A stretch of 64,000 nucleotides of DNA from Sciurus carolinensis. Taxonomy: Eukaryota > Chordata > Mammalia > Rodentia > Sciuridae. The notes under the pieces are model-generated. The model saw nothing but the letters and a program-made list of their open reading frames with translations. It searched no databases and was not told the DNA's origin. Shown piece after piece: positions 11,166 through 22,735 of the stretch (its first letter is position 1; each line of letters begins with the position of its first letter). The position numbers and the translations under genes were made by a program. The DNA lies in the NCBI RefSeq assembly GCF_902686445.1, contig NW_025920104.1, positions 434,001 through 498,000 on the forward strand, written 5' to 3'.

Positions 11166-12789
11166 TCACTGGAAACAAACACCTAGGTGTGTACACCCCA
11201 CCACTTCTGCCTGGATTTCCCTCTTCTACTCTCTCCCTAAAGAAGAAAATTCCTTCCCTTCCTAACTATATCCAGTACCACAAAGCACACTCAGACTCAC
11301 ACAGGAGGAGCTTGTTCAGAATTTTCTTGAAGACTTGCTCTGTCCCTATCATCATTCAGTGGGAAGAACACATCTGAACTGGCCCTTCCACACCTGGGGA
11401 TCAGTTTTATATATACAGGCCAGTCATGGGCCATTAGTTCCTGGAACTTACCATTGTGTATCCCTCAGGTCACAGGGATGACCCACCTCTGCTTTACACT
11501 CTAAACCTTCAACTCACTGTGAACAACAGAGTCAGTGAGGGTGGAAGGAGGTGAGTAAATTTACCAAACTATACTCATGTCTCTCATGGTGAAATTAAGG
11601 GGGCATTTTTAGCCATTTTGAAACATTTTGAGTAAGAATATATTTTCTGGTCATGTCCTAGCTCAAGAAATGAAAATATTTCCTCACTTATGAATACCAT
11701 GGTCACTTTGGTTAAAGTAAAAATTTTTATAAAACTCACTAATCTTGCACCAATGCCCTGTTCCTCCTTAAAATGTAGTCCCTCATTGTAGAGGTCAATT
11801 GAAGATACTATTTTGCATTTCTAACAACCTACCTGTAATGTGCATAATGATGCTAGCTTCTGCAAGGCATTTATATACTAAAAAAAAGGTAGAGTATATG
11901 TGTATTTATTAATTTTAATTGTTTATTTGTTAATATATAGCTGCGCATTTAATGTAGTTCCTCGTTATCTGCTTACTATGTAACTTAACAATTATTTCCA
12001 ATGTGATCCCAGACCTGCTAACAGCACTGGAGATCAGATCTTCACATTTAATGATTCTACTCACTTTCTAGTGAAATTCTGAGAGTGGCAGTAATATTTA
12101 TCATGCAGGATCACTCTCATATTTCCAACTCACCATCTCTCTGAGAAGCATATTTATTTAACTCTTGTGATTTCCTGTGTGTCTTAAAAAGGATTTGGAA
12201 ATATGAAGAGAAGAAATCAGTATCCACTGTCCCCAGTAGGCAGATGCATGGATAGAGGCAGGGTTCTGCAGAATCATCAGGTTATATGTTGAACACAACT
12301 GAAAAACCAGACCTGCCTATTCACTAACCCCATAGTTAGGAGGCCCATGTCTTGAGTATTGGAGAAGTTGTCTATTAGGGGAACCAGACAATTCCCTGTT
12401 TCTCATATCATCTATGCTAACTGTCAGACCTTCCAAGGCAGATCATGACTATAATGTAGACACCAATTTCATGTATTAATGCAGGCCCTGCTTGGAATAT
12501 CTGTAGTGCCTTCTGTTTTGCTATATAAATTCAAATTGATACTGCAACTCAAATTCTCAATAAGCATTAATTTAGATTATTTATTAAACCAGAGAAGACA
12601 TTATCAGCTGCTCCTTCAACTGAGGAAGAAAAAGGAGAGTGAGGGTGAAGAGGAGCTCCCTAAGCCCTTCTAATAAAACCTCCCAGTGACCTTCATGGTC
12701 TGGCTGCCTCTTAGAAATGCTCTCAGCAGGTGGAAGCAGCAGGAGGAGCAGCTGGAGAAGATTAGCCTCACAATTCTACTTCCCTAGAA

Positions 12790-13381
12790 GGCTTATGTCA
12801 TGGCCTGTATTATTGTGGGTGGGGACCTGTAATACTGTTGAGAATCATAAGTGGCAACCACTTCAGCCTGCATGCTGCTGATGGTGAGAGTGAAATCTGT
12901 CCCAGGTCCACTGCCATTGAACCTTTATGGGACTCCAGATTGCAAATTGGATGCACAATAAATGAGGAGCTTAGGCACTTTTCCTGGTCTTTGCTGCTAC
13001 CAGTTCAAGCAATTGCTAATGCCCTGACTGGCCAAGCAAGTAACGGTGACTATTTCTCTTTGAAATTTATACAAGGAATTTGGAGACTGGGTCATCTTGC
13101 TGTCATCTCTGACACCTGCAATTGAACACATGAAAGAAAATATGCACAGAATTAAATATGTTATGAGAGGAAATAACCAGACTGCAATGAACATATTGGT
13201 CTGAATAAATCCCCAGGATTGGCCCACCTTGCATGGGAGGCAGAACAGCAGAAGTTCCAGGAACTGAGCAGGGGTCTTCATGTCCATGCATGTCCTGACT
13301 GGGATTGACTCCTGCACAGGGTGTGAGCAACTTATTAAGAAGTCCTCAGAGCAATGGGCTGTGATGTGGGCACATGCAAAT
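12790..13381 (-). pseudogene. IGKV: IGKV1-like pseudogene (left arm)
   Basis: On the minus strand there is an octamer ATTTGCAT (13374-13381) about 90 bases before the leader ATG at 13287. The leader MDMKTPAQFLELLLF is followed by an intron, an acceptor and the V exon (12818-13115). FR1 (KMTQSPNSL, VTVTC, Cys23 present), the FR2 Trp, FR3 ([14 protein letters not shown]) and a [11 protein letters not shown]3 are recognisable. Defects: the residue after the FR2 Trp is a TAG stop, another stop follows SGVP in FR3, and Cys104 is Ser (YDS where YYC is expected). The usual leader donor GT reads GC. The 12-spacer signal is kept: CACAATA, 12 bases, ACATAAGCC (12790-12817). Confidence 0.88.
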
Positions 13382-14481
13382 CAGCAGGTCTGAGTGGGCT
13401 GGGCACAGCTACAGGGCTGAATCCTCTCTCTCACTCAGCACAGAATCATAGCCCTGCTGTGTTCCAGGATAACCCAGATAAACTGCTCCTCTCTGGGACC
13501 AAAAGAAAGTGTAGTGCCATCTGAGTAGCTTCCCATTTTGATCTCATCCAGGCTCAGTGCTTTCTTTCTTTTCTAATGTTTCATCTAGGACAGGGGTTGT
13601 CCATTATGGCACAATCCCAGACACTGCGGAACTTGTCACCAGCTACTTTCCTTTACACTTATGGAAATCACTGAGGCCAGAGAAGATTCCTCTTTGCTCT
13701 CATTCCCTGGTACTCATGATTTGAAGTAAAGAGAAAATGAGAACACCTGGGGAGTCACAGTTTATAACAAAGGGTTCACCTGCTTTCATTCAACCTCATG
13801 ACTCCATCTAAATGACTTTTCTTCTTTTTTGAATGGTCGGTCCAACTACTTCCATCGTAGTCATCCCAGATCAGGGATTTTTCTTCCTTCCCACATAAGG
13901 AGTATTAACCTGCTTTCTAGCTCAGTTTGTGATTTTGAATTACTTGCATTCACTGGATGCTCAGATCATTGCTGTGATTCTCTCTCCTCTGGCAACCCAA
14001 GTACTTGCTTTCAGAAGCAGAGATCCTATCTCTTCCAAGTGCCCAATGACTTCTACTATGTTCCCTAAAGCTGTGTATTCTATATCTCCAAATGCCTATC
14101 AGCTTCTAAAAGAACTCAATTCTCAATGCCTGGTTTAGAATGTTTGGGACAAATCAGGGTGCAAGAGAAGCACGTGGTGTTCTAAAGTGGAATCCCTGCA
14201 TGGGGAGTCCTGTTGAAGTGGGGTCTTGAGGGTTTCCCCTCATGGGGTAGTGGTAGTGTTGACCCAGTATTGGGGTTAAAGAGGGGTAAGGCAAGGAGGC
14301 ATTTGGAGGGATAGAAGTCCCCTGCACAGGCAACAGACCATGCATGAAGCCAAAGACACCCATTCAGGAAGTCAAAGTTGATGGTGGTCACAGAGTCACA
14401 TGGGTGGGTTTGTTACAGGGAGTATGTGCATGGAAGGGTTTGGTGATGATGGCTGCTGGAGATTGGTTTTAAACAGGGGAG

Positions 14482-14635
14482 TATTATGGTTTGCATGTAT
14501 GGTGTTCCCCAAAAGCTCATGTGTGTACAGATTTGCCTAGAGGGAATATGTTTCCCCAGGGGTCACAGCACAGAATCATTCTCTTTCCTGTGAGTATAGG
14601 ATCTTGCTCTTGTGATGGTTAAGAATGTCACAAAA
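14482..14635 (+). mobile_element. MaLR-type LTR fragment
   Basis: ATTATGGTTTGCATGT followed by GTGTTCCCCAAAAGCTCATG matches the start of mammalian MaLR (MLT/MST-type) LTRs, which begin with a TATGGTTTGGAT and CCCCAAAAGCTCATGTG core. Only the first 150 bases or so look recognisable. The mirrored copy is at 51713-51866. Confidence 0.6.
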
Positions 14636-14649
14636 AAACTTATTGGTTT

Positions 14650-16200
14650 AATTCTACATGTGTTCTGATGTTATTCTCTTGCAAATTTAATATTATTTTA
14701 TTATTTTCTCTTAGGTATTTTTATTTGATGTGTGTTAGAGAGGTTATTTTTTGACCTTATTTATTTGAGGTTCTTTATGATTCCTGTATTTTAATGTCCA
14801 TGTTATTTCTGGGGTTAGAATGTTTCTATGTCATTATTTCACTGCAAGTTTTCTTAATAACTTTAGTTTGTATTTCCATTTCTGTCTGTCTTAGTGACTC
14901 TCAAATTTGGTGTATCGATGTTGCCCAGGAATTTTTTCATATTGTGAACATGGTGTTTTATTTATTTATTTGTTATTTTTGCAGAGTGAGTAATTAAGTC
15001 TTTTTAATCTGTTTTAAAGGTCTGAAGTTCTGTTTTCTATTTAACTTAACCTGCTGGTAATACTTTGAATTAATTTTTGATTCAATTTATCATGTCTTTT
15101 TTTTTTCAGTAGCACTGATTGGTTTCCACTAGTTCCATTTTTTGTTGTTGTTGAAGTGTTCTTTCATTTTCTACATTTGATTCTTTAATTCTTAATTATA
15201 TTTTATTTATCTCATTGAATGTTTAATAATCAGTTTTATAGCATTTCTCTAGAATTTTTGCTTTTTTCACATCTGTGGTTTCCATTTGGGCAATTGTAAA
15301 TTTGGAGGTGAAATTGGTTTGCCTCTTTCCTCCTGTTTTTAGAGGATCTGCATTTGTGCTTGTATTGGTTTGAATTATTTTTTCCTCTTTTGTGCACATT
15401 TTATTTGGTATGCACTTATCTTTTGTTCTTTGAACTTCTCTATATTTTTCCTGCATAAACAGATATTTAGGATTTTGAACTGAGATCCCCTTCCAGCAAT
15501 TCTGGTCATTTATTTGGGGTTTTTGCATCCCCTATTCTGTATGTAGATATAATAATGGTGCTAACTTGCATGTGGAGTGAGGTTTGCTGTTACTTGGCTG
15601 AGGTGTAAGTGTAGCTATGCAGCAGGATCTTTACTCTGAAAATTTACAACATCCTAATCACTTCCCAGTCCCTCTATATGAAAGAGGGGTAAAGAAATAA
15701 GAATAATGGGAGCAACCAAAAATAGCCTTAGAATACATGTCATTTTCTACTATGAGGTCTCTAAATGTCATCTGAACAGAAGTGGTGGGGTCAACATTTA
15801 GTATCAGCACCAACAATAAATTGCTATGAACTAAATAAAGACATGGAAACATGTCAACTGTTGTCCACTGTAGTGATAACCAAAAAAATGTTAATAGGGT
15901 TGAAATTATATAAACTTATTTCATACAGTGGAACTACAGTTCCTTCAGTAGAGAGAAAATAAAGTAGAAAGGCAAGTTTGAAATATTTCAAAAGTTAACA
16001 AAGGGGAATTGGGAGAAGGGTAGCAGGTGATGGTAATAAAGAAGAAAATAATTTAAATAACCAGAACTTAAAAATAGAGAGGAAAAGAAAATAAATAAAT
16101 TTGTTTGTTAGAGGGGAATGAATGTGGAGGATTAAGAAGAGGAACTGAAACAGATACAGATCAACAAACAAACAAAAAATCAAAGCAAATCAAAGCAACA
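14650..16200 (-). mobile_element. Probable L1 5' region / ORF1 remnant (left arm)
   Basis: On the minus strand the sequence is A-rich and contains a 101-codon frame (15223-15528) that is lysine- and asparagine-rich (KFTIAQMETTDVKKAKILEK). It is followed by a stop-broken, glutamate-rich stretch with NIENERTL. Composition and order suggest the 5' UTR and ORF1 coiled-coil start of an old L1, but I see no diagnostic motif. The identical frame in the right arm (50818-51123) reflects the recent duplication, not selection. Confidence 0.4.
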
Positions 16201-16869
16201 TAAAACTTTGTCCCACCAAAGTTAAAACAAGGATAAATAATGATCAGGTGAAAACACAATTCAATTAAAGAAAATCAGGTGAATATATGTGTACTTTCAA
16301 ATGTATCAGTGAAGCAAGAAAAGGGACGTGCACACACATGCACAATCTACAGAATGGAAAAGAGTGAAAAATTTATTTTTTTAATTCACATTTTTAAAAG
16401 GGGGATTCTTTTTCTTGGATGTTTTGGGGATTTTTGCTTGTTTCCCTTCTGGTTTTTGATATTATTGAGGGGAGGACAATTCTTAATGAGAAATGGAGGA
16501 CCTGTTTCTACTGAGGTGTTCAACACTGTTAACAAGGATGACTATCCCTGTTGATGCTGTTGTGCCATTCTCACCTTTCATTTGGGATATATAACCTTTG
16601 ACCAAGGATAGGAGTTGTGAATCTGACTTCTGTGAGTTTCTCACATCATGCCAACCCTGGTGACCTGAAACCAAAGCTGGTTGCCATAGCTCTCAGCTTC
16701 CTGTTTCACAGCACAGGACATTCTTTACTGGAGAGTGCTCACAGTGGATGTACTGCTCCCAGAGTTTTGAGGCAGAGGTCCAAGTGGTAAGTCACAGCTT
16801 CCCATCTGGAATACTGAACTGAGGAGCAGGTAGACAGTGCAGTCTTCCTATACAGAACCACCTTGAGAG

Positions 16870-17045
16870 CCCCCTTTTTGGATTTTGTATTATGTTTATT
16901 GCCTTGCCTTTGCTTGCTTTGGGTTTGGCTGGTTCTTCTTTTATATTTTGTCAAGACAAGAAATTTGGGTGATTTGTTTAAAATTTTCTTCTTTCTTTTC
17001 TAATACAAACATTGAGTCCTACATTTACATTACTTTTTCTTCTAT
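16870..17045 (-). mobile_element. L1 ORF2 fragment, antisense (left arm)
   Basis: Read on the minus strand, the run TTTGTATTAGAAAAGAAAG, then CTTGTCTTGACAAAATATAA, then CCAAACCCAAAGCAAGCAA has the order of the L1 ORF2 linker between endonuclease and reverse transcriptase. The frame is broken. The copy at 49300-49475 is its mirror. Confidence 0.6.
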
Positions 17046-17196
17046 TTCAATTTTGCCCATAAAGCAACATGATTGTTCTCTCACCTGAGTAAAAGCAGGA
17101 GAAACATGAGGACATGTGGACTGGGTAGAAACATCACCTTGAAGGATCTCTCTGATGCTGTTCACAGCCTGTTGCATGAAGAAGCTTCCATACTTA

Positions 17197-17296
17197 NNNN
17201 NNNNNNNNNNNNNNNNNNNNNNNNNNNNNNNNNNNNNNNNNNNNNNNNNNNNNNNNNNNNNNNNNNNNNNNNNNNNNNNNNNNNNNNNNNNNNNNN
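17197..17296. other. Assembly gap of exactly 100 N
   Basis: One hundred N is the conventional placeholder for a gap of unknown length. The left arm of the inverted repeat matches the right arm up to the last base before the gap. The sequence after the gap (GTCAGGGTCAATTCATGG) does not continue the match, so the inner boundary of the palindrome lies in unassembled DNA. Confidence 0.99.
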
Positions 17297-17370
17297 TAGG
17301 GTCAGGGTCAATTCATGGTCAGTTTCACGGTCAGGGAGGACTCTGTGGCATGTATGGAGAACTTAGTTTT

Positions 17371-20095
17371 TTTTTATTGTAAACAAATGGGATACATGTT
17401 GTTTCTCTGTACATGGAGTAAAGGCATAACATTTGTGTAATCATAAATTTACATAGGGTAATGTTGTTTGATTCATTCTGTTACTTTTTCCCTTTCCCCC
17501 AACCCTCCAACCCCTCTTTTCCATCTATACAGTCCTTCCTTCTTTCCTTCTTGTCTCCCTAACTCTATCTCTAACCCTAACACTAATCCCTCCCACCATT
17601 ATGTGTCATCATCCACTTATCAGCAAGATCATTTGTCCTTTGTTTTTTTGAGATTGGCTTATCTCACTTAGCATGATATTCTCCAATTTCATCCATTTGC
17701 CTGCAAATGCCATAATTTTATCATTCTTTATGGCTGAGTAATATTCCATTGTATATATATACCACAGTTTCTTTACCCATTCATCAATTGAAGGACATCT
17801 AGGTTGGTTTCACAATCTGGCTATTGTGAACTGAGCAGCTCTGAACATTGATGTGGCTGTATCTCTGTAGTAGGCTGATTTTAAATCCTTTGGGTATAGG
17901 CCAATTTGTGGAATATCTGAGTGAAATGGTGGTTCCATTCCAAGTTTTCTGAGGAATCTCCACACTGCTTTCCAGAGTAGTTGCACTAATTTGAAGCCAC
18001 ATCAGCAATGGATGAGTGTACCTTTTCCCCCACATCCTCACCAACACCTGTTGTTGCTTGTATTCTTGATAATCACCATTCTAATTGGGGTGAGATGGAA
18101 TCTTAGGGTGGTTTTGATTTGCATTTCTCTTATTACTAGAGATGTTGAACATTTTTTCATATGTTTCTTGATTGCTTGTAGATCTTCTGTGAAGTGTCTG
18201 TTCATTTCCTTAGCCCATTTGTCGATTGGGTTATTTGTATACTTGGTGTTGAGTTTTTTGTGTTCTTTATAGATTCTGGAGATTAGTGCTCTATTTGAAG
18301 AATGATTGGCAAAAATTTTCTCCCACTCTGTAGGCGCTTTCTTCGCATTGCTGATAGTTTCCTTTGCTGAGCAAAAGCTTTTTAGTTTGAATCTATCCCA
18401 GTTATTGATTCTTGCCTTTATTTCTTCTGCTATGGGAGTCCTGTTGAGGAAGACTGGCCCTAAGCTGACATGTTGAAGACCTGGACCTACTTTTTCTTCT
18501 ATAATCTGCAGGTTCTCTGGTCTGATTCCAAAGTCCTTAGTCCATTTTGAGTTTAGTTTTGTGCAGGGTGAGAGATATGGGTTTAATTTCATTCTGTTGC
18601 ATATGGATTTCCAATTCTCCCAGCACCATTTGTTGAAGAGGCTATCTTTTCTCCCTTGCATAATTTTGGCACCTTTGTCTAGTATGAGAAAATTGTATTT
18701 ATTTGGGTTTGTGTCCATGTCCTCTATTCTGTACCATTGATCTACCTATTTTGGTATCAATACGATGCTGTTTTTTTTTACTATTGCTTTGTAGTATAAA
18801 TGAATTTTGGTATTGTGATACCCCCGCTTCATTTTTCCTGTAAAGGATTGCTTTAGCTATTTTGGGTTTCTTATTCTTCCAGATGATTTTCATGATTGCT
18901 TGCTCTATTTCTGTAAGGTACATCATTGGGATTTTAATTGGAATTGCATTGAATCTATATAGCACTTTTGGTAGTATGGCCATTTTGACAATATTAATTC
19001 TGCCTATCCAAGAACATGGGAGATCTTTCTATCTTCTAAGGTTTTCCTTAATTTCTTTCTTTAGTTTTCTGTAGTTCTCCTTGGATAGGTCATTCACCTC
19101 TTTTGTTAGATCGATTCCCAAGTATTTTTTTTTTGAAGCAATTGTGAATGGGGTAGTTTTCCTAATTTTTCTTTCCAGAGATTCATCACTTATGTGTAAA
19201 AATGCATTAGATTTATGAGCATTGATCTTATATTCTGCTACTTTACTGAATTCACTTATGAGTTCTAAAAGTTTTCTGGTGGAATTTCCTGGTTCCTCTA
19301 AGTATATAATCATATCATCAGCAAATAGGGATAGTATGAGCTCTTCTTTTCCTATTCGTATCCCTTTAATTTCTTTGGTCTGTCTAATTGCTCTGGCTAG
19401 AATTTCAAGGATGATATTGAATAGAAGTGGTGAAAGGGGGCATCCCTGCCTTGTTCCAGATTTTAGGGGGAATGCTTTCAGTTTTTCACCATTTAGAATG
19501 ATATTAGCCATGGGCTTAGCATTGATGTCCTTTACAATGTTAAGGAATGTTCCCACTATCCCTATTTTTCTAGTGTTTTGAGCATGAAGGGGTGCTGTAT
19601 TTTATCAAATGCTTTTTCTGCATCTATTGAAATAATCGTGTAATTCTTGACTTTATGCCTATTGATATGGTGAATTACATTTATTCATTTCCTGATGTTG
19701 AACCAACCTTGCATCCCTGGGATGAAACCCACTTGATCATGGTGCATTATCTTTTTAATATGTTTTTGTTTGGGACTTGCAAAAATTTTGTTGAGAATTT
19801 TTGCGTCGATGTTCATTAAGGATATTGGTCTGAAATTTTCTTTCCTCAATGTGTCTCTGTCTGGTTTAGGTATCAGGGTAATATTGGCTTCATAGAATGA
19901 GTTTGGGATTGTTCCCTCCTCTTCTATTTTATGGAATACTTTGAGAATTATTGGGATGAGCTCTTCTTTAAAGGTTTTGTAGAACTCGGCTGAGAACCCA
20001 TCTGGTCCTGGACTTTTCTTTATTGGTAGACTTTTGATGACTTCTTCTATTTCATTACTTGAAATTCATCTATTTAAATTGTGTATGTCTGGAGG
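17371..20095 (-). mobile_element. 5'-truncated L1 with reverse transcriptase remnant
   Basis: The poly(A) tail appears as T-runs at 17367-17377, followed in antisense by the 3' UTR with a CCTAACTCTATCTCTAACCC stretch. ORF2 C-terminal sequence is at about 18038-18718. Reverse transcriptase is at 19029-19556, with the catalytic FADD box ([11 protein letters not shown]), [14 protein letters not shown] and a TPFTIASKK segment. The copy is cut at 20095, inside ORF2. ACTTAGTTTT occurs on both sides (17361-17370 and 20096-20105), a good 10-base target duplication. The 175-codon and 226-codon frames indicate a fairly young but dead insertion: endonuclease, ORF1 and 5' UTR are missing. Confidence 0.93.
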
Positions 20096-20105
20096 ACTTA
20101 GTTTT

Positions 20106-22735
20106 ATGCTTAGAGTTAGGCTAGGTTCAGAGTAAGCATCACTATTTATGGTGTATAGGGAATGCCATGTTGGAGAGTCAAAATTGTGCTCTGAAGTGTG
20201 TATATTGAGGCCTCCGTGAGGTCAGTATATAGGCTCTTTGAGTATATAGGCTCTTTGAGGTATTTATAGAGGGTTTCCCAAGAAGCATTTTTTCTTCTTC
20301 CAAGAAGTGTGGTTTTATTCACTGAGTTGTGTAGGAACTTTGCTGATGTGTGTAGGAACCGTTCTATATTTGAATGTGGAGGGTACACTTTGTTTTGTAT
20401 GAAGGTTAAAATGAGGTGTGTAGAGAAGTTTCTCTGAAGTTGGTAGCATTTGGCCTCTGAGCTGTGTTTTGTGGACATTTTGAGGTGTTCAGGATGTTTC
20501 TATGATGTGTGTTAGAGAGCTACCAGAAGGGTGTGTGAGGGTCCTTTAGTTGAGTTGGGAGGGTTCACTCAGGTGTATACATAGGGTGCACTGAAGTGAG
20601 TAGAAAGATTTCATTTAGTTGTGTTTGTGTGGTTTTTTGATGTGAGTAGTGAGAGTTCTGTTAGATAAGCTGGAGCACAAATTTATGTAGAAGAGAGGGT
20701 CTCGTGTTTGGAAGGGGGATCTATATGGTCTGAAGTTAGGAATCATGGAGATGAGTAGGATGGACTCTAGCTTTGTCATGTAGGTTAACTGAGTTGTGTA
20801 TTGAGGGCTAATTAAAATTCAGAGGGAAAGCACTCTGATGTGTGTTTGGTGGGCTCTCAGAGTTGTGTAGGGTGGTCTATATTAGGGGCAGAGGGATCTA
20901 TGAGGGGTGTAGGACTGTTTGACACAGTAGAAATGCTATCTCAGTTATGTAGGGAGGGACTTGTACAGTGAATAGAGAGATCTCTGTTATGAGTAGCAAG
21001 AATAAACTCAGGTTTGGTGAGAGGAATATTTGAGGACAGAAGATAGAAACTGTAAGTTTTTTTGGTAGGACGCTCAGAAGAGTATCTTGGGGATTTTTTT
21101 GGTTTGTAGTTGTGGCCCATGGAGGTAAATATGGAAGAATATTTGGTTAGTTTTGAGGACTACAAGAGATGTGTAGGTAGGGTTTTTAAAGGTTTGTTGA
21201 AAGGACCTTCTGTGGTTTGTATAGGAGCTATCTGAGATTTGTAGAGAGAATTGTTGAATGAGGTGTAAAAGGTGGGTGCTCATTGGTAAAAATTAAGAGT
21301 TAACTGACGTGTGTATTTGTGAACATCTATGGTTAGTAAAGAGAGATCTCTGAGATAAATGAGGACAAACTGAAGTTTTAAAGGAGGGCTCTATGAGGTT
21401 TGTAAGAAGGCCCTCTGAATAGTGAAATTATGGCATTCTGAGGTGTGTAGAAGCATGGTGTGTGGTGTGTAGGCAATGGTTCACTTGTCACAACATTGAT
21501 ACAGTGATTGATAAATAATGGGCTGGCGAGATAGCACAGTTGATAGAGTGCTTGCCTTGCATGCACAAGGCCCTGCATTCAATCCCCAGCACCGCAAAAA
21601 AAAAAAAAAATGTACTGTGATAAAAATTGTGTGTAGGAAATGTGTCTAAGTTGTGTATGGATGGCCCTCTGAATTCTGTAGAAAGGGAACTTAATATGAG
21701 TAGCTAGAACTGTGAGCTTTGTTGAGAGGTGACTGCTATGTTTGTAGGAAGTGTTCACTGAAGTGTGAAGAGAAGGTTCTCTGAGATTTGTAGTGCAGAT
21801 TATTTGAGGTTTGTAGGGAGGCCTCTATTATTAGTGTGCAGGGGAATCTATGAGGGGTGTAGAAGGGCATTTGTCTGCATAGAAGTGCTCTCTGTTGTGT
21901 AGTTAGGGCCCTTGGAAAAAAATAATGAAATCTATCTGATATGACTAGGTAGAACACAATGAAATTTAATGGGAGTATGATGTGGGAATCCCTACATTGT
22001 TTAGGAAGGGCACTCAACAGTGTATCCAGAGTCTTCTCTGAGGTGTGTCAGGCCAACCCTCAGAGGTGCATAGAGAGGGCATTTTGGTGAGTAGTAAGTT
22101 GTATCCGAGTTGTGTAGTAGGGTGTGTTGTTGTTTGTATCATGGGAATTCTGAATTTTGAATTAACACCTCACTGGAATTTTCAGGGAGTGCTCTCTGGG
22201 GTGTATAAGAAAGGCTTTCTGAAGTTTATAAGTATTGCTCAATAAAGTGTGGAGACAGTGTCCCTATGGGGTATATGAATGGGAATTTGAGGTCTGTATA
22301 AAAAACTCTTGGTTTTAGTAGGAAGTGATTATTTAGACGTGTAGGGAAGTGAGTTTGAGGTGTGAAGAAAAGATTCTATGAGGTGTTAAGTGGTTTCTCA
22401 TTTTTATGTAGGGTGGTCTCTCTGACATGTAAGGAGGGCCCTCTGAAGGGTGTAGGAGGGTTTTATGAGGTTTGTAGAAAGACTTATCAATGAGAGCATA
22501 AGTCTTCACTTAAGTGAATAAAAGGGTTATTTGCAGTGTATAGGAAAGGTCTCTGTGGTGAGTCAAAAGTTGTCTCTGAGTTGTGTATTGTATACTCTCT
22601 GAGTTACATAGAAAGGTTCTCTAAGGTGTTTAGAGAAGACTTCGCTAAGAAGTATAGTTACTGGGGCTTGTGAAGTACTGGTTTGTACTCATTCAAATAT
22701 GTAGTTATGTCTCTCTGAGGTGTGGAGGGAACGAT
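20106..22735 (+). repeat. GT-rich degenerate minisatellite, unit about 23 bp
   Basis: About 2.6 kb is built from diverged repeats of a unit like CTCTGAGGTGTGTAGGGAGGG. The TGTGTAG and TCTGAGG cores recur every 22-24 bases in places (for example 22400-22480), with many indels elsewhere. Short reading frames inside are by-products. It is interrupted by an ID SINE at 21520-21610. No relation to the array at 26231-35345 is obvious. Confidence 0.8.
21520..21610 (+). mobile_element. ID SINE, near full length
   Basis: The block begins GGGCTGGCGAGATAGCACAG and has the tRNA-like promoter boxes: an A box around GATAGCACAGTTGATAGAGTG and a B box in the GCATTCAATCCC region. It ends with CCCCAGCACCGC and 14 A. 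Flanks CAGTGATTGATAAA and ACTGTGATAAAA may be a degraded target duplication. It inserted after the surrounding minisatellite expanded. Confidence 0.9.

Larger units (their letters stand above)
6391..17196. repeat. Left arm of a large inverted duplication
   Basis: The reverse complement of this segment is found at 49148-64000. Paired positions sum to about 66346-66348 inside the ERV insertion point (near 12110) and to about 70391 outside it; the shift of about 4.04 kb is the ERV present only in the right arm. In roughly 600 bases compared by eye I counted five substitutions. The arm runs without loss of match to the last base before the N gap. The outer end is unknown because the right arm reaches the window edge. 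Confidence 0.95.

Noticed and set aside
15223..15528. A 101-codon frame conserved in both arms (also 50818-51123) as a selected gene
   Set aside because: The arms are near-identical throughout, including non-coding DNA, so conservation says nothing about selection; composition suggests an L1 remnant.
6391..17196. The palindrome as a foldback DNA transposon
   Set aside because: The arms are over 10 kb of ordinary IGKV-flanking sequence with older repeats inside, and no transposase or terminal target duplication is visible.
17073..17382. Two open frames spanning the N gap
   Set aside because: They are read through 100 N and have no homology on either side; they are artefacts of translating unknown bases.
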